NCBI RefSeq assembly: GCF_040392825.1
Contig: NZ_JBEBVH010000005.1
Coordinates: 1-35,088, forward strand
Direction of reading: 5' to 3'
DNA from: Pseudopedobacter sp040392825
GTDB taxonomy: Bacteria > Bacteroidota > Bacteroidia > Sphingobacteriales > Sphingobacteriaceae
Length of the DNA stretch: 35,088 nt
Part shown: in pieces, positions 33,312 to 35,088 of the stretch
Layout of the letters: every line of letters begins with the position of its first letter
How positions within the stretch are numbered: the stretch's first letter is position 1
Notes under the pieces: model-generated
Database searches by the model: none
Seen by the model: the letters and a program-made list of their open reading frames with translations, nothing else
What the model was told of the DNA's origin: nothing
Position numbers and translations under genes: made by a program

Positions 33312-33740
33312 ATGCAAATAAGTACCAAAAGCTTAAACGACTTAGATAATGCTGCTAAACAGGTTCTTTCTTTCGCAGAGGAAGAAAGGATTTTTGTTTT
33401 TTATGGCGAAATGGGTGCCGGAAAAACAACTCTTATAAGTAAGTTATGCTATCTATTGGGGACAGAAGATCATACCTCTAGCCCCACTTTCTCTATTGTA
33501 AACGAATATGAAACAAAAGCGAATGGTAAAATATACCATTTTGATTTTTACCGGATAAAAAATCAGGGAGAAGCTTTCGATTTAGGATATGAGGATTATT
33601 TTTATTCGGGAGAATATTGTATGATCGAATGGCCAGAGAAAATACCCGATCTGTTGCCCGATAGCTATATTGCCATTGAGATTAAGACAACAGATGAAAA
33701 TTCAAGAGAAATTACTTTGAGTAAAAATAGGCAGGGTTAG
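33312..33740 (+). CDS. tsaE: tRNA N6-threonylcarbamoyladenosine biosynthesis ATPase TsaE
   Basis: ATPase subunit of the TsaBDE complex that makes t6A at position 37 of ANN-decoding tRNAs. The 142 residues contain the P-loop GEMGAGKTT (about 32-40), TSSPTFSIVNEY, the HFDFYRI motif and the IEWPEK segment, all of them TsaE hallmarks. A TATTTTTG box ends four bases before the ATG, so a promoter inside the porX 3' region is possible besides co-transcription with porX. The stop codon is followed by REP-like palindromes and a terminator. Confidence 0.95.
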   Translation: MQISTKSLNDLDNAAKQVLSFAEEERIFVFYGEMGAGKTTLISKLCYLLGTEDHTSSPTFSIVNEYETKANGKIYHFDFYRIKNQGEAFDLGYEDYFYSGEYCMIEWPEKIPDLLPDSYIAIEIKTTDENSREITLSKNRQG

Positions 33741-33858
33741 TTTTGCCTAATTACGAACTGCTATAGAGGGGGGAAAGTCGAAGTTGTCACTTTGATTTCT
33801 ATGACAAAGACAGCACTTTTAGGACATTCTCATTAAGTAAATCTGTAAAATTTTGTTT

Positions 33859-33916
33859 GGTGCAAGCGTCCCCGCTTGTACCTTTAATCTTTATAAGCAC
33901 AAGCGGATGCTTGCGC
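33859..33916. repeat. Pair of inverted REP-like palindromes
   Basis: First unit 33859-33882: GGTGCAAGCG, loop TCCC, CGCTTGTACC (10-bp stem, one G-U). Second unit 33897-33916: GCACAAGC, loop GGAT, GCTTGCGC (8-bp stem, one mismatch). The second, reverse-complemented, matches the first closely (GCAAGCATCC..GCTTGTGC against GCAAGCGTCCCC..GCTTGTAC), so they are opposed copies, as in a BIME. Its G+C content contrasts with the surrounding AT-rich spacer. A dispersed, possibly transposase-linked (RAYT) family is likely, but only this pair is visible here. Confidence 0.6.
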
Positions 33917-33933
33917 TACTATGCGGATTTCAG

Positions 33934-33977
33934 GAGGTGAGTACCCTTTTTGAATCTCGTAATTGTGTACTCACCTC
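33934..33977. terminator. Bidirectional terminator between tsaE and the DUF1080 gene
   Basis: GAGGTGAGTAC (33934-33944) pairs perfectly with GTACTCACCTC (33967-33977), loop of 22 bases, followed on the plus strand by TTTCTTT. It begins 190 bases after the tsaE stop and ends 11 bases before the stop codon of the minus-strand gene. Confidence 0.7.
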
Positions 33978-33987
33978 TTTCTTTGTA

Positions 33988-34989
33988 CTATTTCGCTGGA
34001 ATAATAGTTATTTTTCTGAATTCCACAGCGGAATGATCTCCTTGCAAATAGATTGGTCCGGATTCTCCTTCTTTACTGTCCAGAGCCCCTCCTGTTATGC
34101 CGGGGATTTCCTGATTGCAGATAATTTCTTTGCCGTTTGCGACAATAGTTACCATGCGTCCGCGAAGTGTAATCTCAAATTTATTCCACTCGTTCGGGCC
34201 AAGTGTTACGATTTCGCTGGGAGCTAAGAATCCATAGACACCACCAAAATATAAAGAGCCCGGATGTCTGTCTTTAGGCGAATCTTCTACCTGTACTTCA
34301 TAACGTCCTCTTAAATAAATTCCAGAATTTCCACCTTCGGCATAACGAAACTCGGCAATTAGTTTAAAATCATCGAACTTTTGCTCACTAATCAGGTTGG
34401 CACCTGTCTTTTTATTAGTCAGGATACCGTCAATGACCTCCCATTGGCTATTATCTGAAGAAGTATTCCATCCTGAAAGGTCTTTACCATTAAAAAGTTC
34501 TATCGGCTCTCCCCATTGTGCATCTCCGGTTCTTACCAGATAAGGTGCTTTGGTTCCGGTAAAATTGAATGTATTGCCTTTATTGGAAGTAATAGTACCT
34601 TTAATGGTCTCTCCTGCCAATTCACCCTGAATGGTAAACATCCCATCTCCACCTTCCCACTGTGGTGGAATTTCGAAAGAAAATTTTCCCTGATCCAATT
34701 TAATATGTGAAACCGGGCGACTGCTGCCGGAACTACCTACAAACGAGCCTACTAGTGTATTAAAGCCAGAAAGCTTTACTTCCAGCCATGACGGAGCTTC
34801 TTTGCCTTCGTTATCGACAGTCAGGTCCCAACGACCAATTAATCCTTTTGCTTCTTCCGGAATCGTCTGCGTCGCCGGATTGTGAGTTTCTTCTTTTTGT
34901 TTTTCCGAATTGGAAGAGCTATTACAAGATACCAAATGCAAAGCTAACATACATGCCAATGCACCGTAGCTCATGTGTTTTCTGAACAT
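33988..34989 (-). CDS. DUF1080 lipoprotein (3-keto-disaccharide hydrolase family)
   Basis: Predicted lipoprotein of 333 residues: signal peptide ending in LVSC (Cys22), then a Ser/Asn/Glu-rich linker. Residues about 48-145 form a small beta domain (LIGRWDLTVDNEGKEAPSWLEV) of a type often seen before DUF1080. Residues about 155-333 are the DUF1080 jelly roll: PIELFNGKDLSGWN, WEVIDGILTN, DFKLIAEFRYAEGGNSGIYLRGRYEVQVEDS, GPIYLQGDHSAVEFRKITI. The family name reflects hydrolysis of 3-keto-glucosides shown for some members; others may only bind glycans. It is likely on the outer membrane. Its upstream region (34990 to window end) shows no clear -33/-7 promoter. Confidence 0.92.
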   Translation of the reverse strand: MFRKHMSYGALACMLALHLVSCNSSSNSEKQKEETHNPATQTIPEEAKGLIGRWDLTVDNEGKEAPSWLEVKLSGFNTLVGSFVGSSGSSRPVSHIKLDQGKFSFEIPPQWEGGDGMFTIQGELAGETIKGTITSNKGNTFNFTGTKAPYLVRTGDAQWGEPIELFNGKDLSGWNTSSDNSQWEVIDGILTNKKTGANLISEQKFDDFKLIAEFRYAEGGNSGIYLRGRYEVQVEDSPKDRHPGSLYFGGVYGFLAPSEIVTLGPNEWNKFEITLRGRMVTIVANGKEIICNQEIPGITGGALDSKEGESGPIYLQGDHSAVEFRKITIIPAK

Positions 34990-35088
34990 AATTTTTTAGG
35001 TTAGGTGTCTTTTTAAAAATGCTAATCTAAAAAATATTTTTATCATTTATTTCCTGCCTACAATAACTGTAGTGTAGACAGAAGAGTT

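Noticed and set aside
1..35088. CRISPR array, prophage, insertion sequence, tRNA or rRNA genes
   Set aside because: None seen on either strand: no spaced repeat array, integrase, transposase or cloverleaf could be recognised by eye.

Overview
The window looks like core chromosome of a Bacteroidota bacterium, most likely of the Sphingobacteriaceae (Pedobacter-like). Evidence: AT-rich DNA; promoters of the TAnnTTTG (-7) type; few Shine-Dalgarno sequences; a fused LpxC-FabZ; a PorX-type response regulator of the type IX secretion system; a futalosine-pathway menaquinone pair; and lineage-typical families (DUF4397 and DUF1080 lipoproteins, two-domain SGNH esterase, LytS/LytTR pair). I saw no phage, insertion sequence, CRISPR array, rRNA or tRNA. 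The genus is inferred, not proven.

Layout. 1-1748 (-): a LytTR regulator (cut by the window edge) and its sensor kinase, divergent from a 61-residue membrane peptide; the shared intergenic region carries two direct-repeat pairs, each with a 21-bp period. 2187-4529: DCC-family protein converging on htpG. 4840-6401 (+): MFS transporter and YjbQ. 6519-7731 (-): DUF4397 lipoprotein and YtxH-like protein. 7799-13686: glycerol-3-phosphate cluster (SGNH esterase, glpD, divergent DeoR-type regulator, glpT, glpQ) with shared candidate operators before glpD and glpQ. 13815-15317 (-): mqnB-mqnD. 15401-17417 (+): PTPS-like enzyme, folE, fabD. 17534-24675 (+): an unusually large NtrY-like sensor kinase overlapping by one base a gene for a large predicted outer-membrane barrel protein. 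25002-31590 (-): HD protein, lpxD, lpxC-fabZ, lpxA, an ABC ATPase, efp and 5-formyl-THF cyclo-ligase. 31741-33740 (+): porX and tsaE. 33859-33977: REP-like palindromes and a terminator. 33988-34989 (-): DUF1080 lipoprotein.

How the genes work together. GlpQ would release glycerol-3-phosphate from glycerophosphodiesters, GlpT would import it, GlpD would oxidise it into the menaquinone pool, and the DeoR-type regulator would sense the pathway; mqnB and mqnD contribute to that quinone pool. The lpx operon makes the first lipid A intermediates, and its FabZ domain together with FabD links this to fatty-acid synthesis.

Most genes are ordinary. The parts most worth a second look are the divergent LytTR promoter with its small peptide, the kinase/barrel pair, the EF-P with no Lys or Arg at the usual modified position, the animal-type Cys-x5-His-Gly-His motif in the PTPS homologue, promoters lying four bases from start codons, and the candidate GlpR operators.
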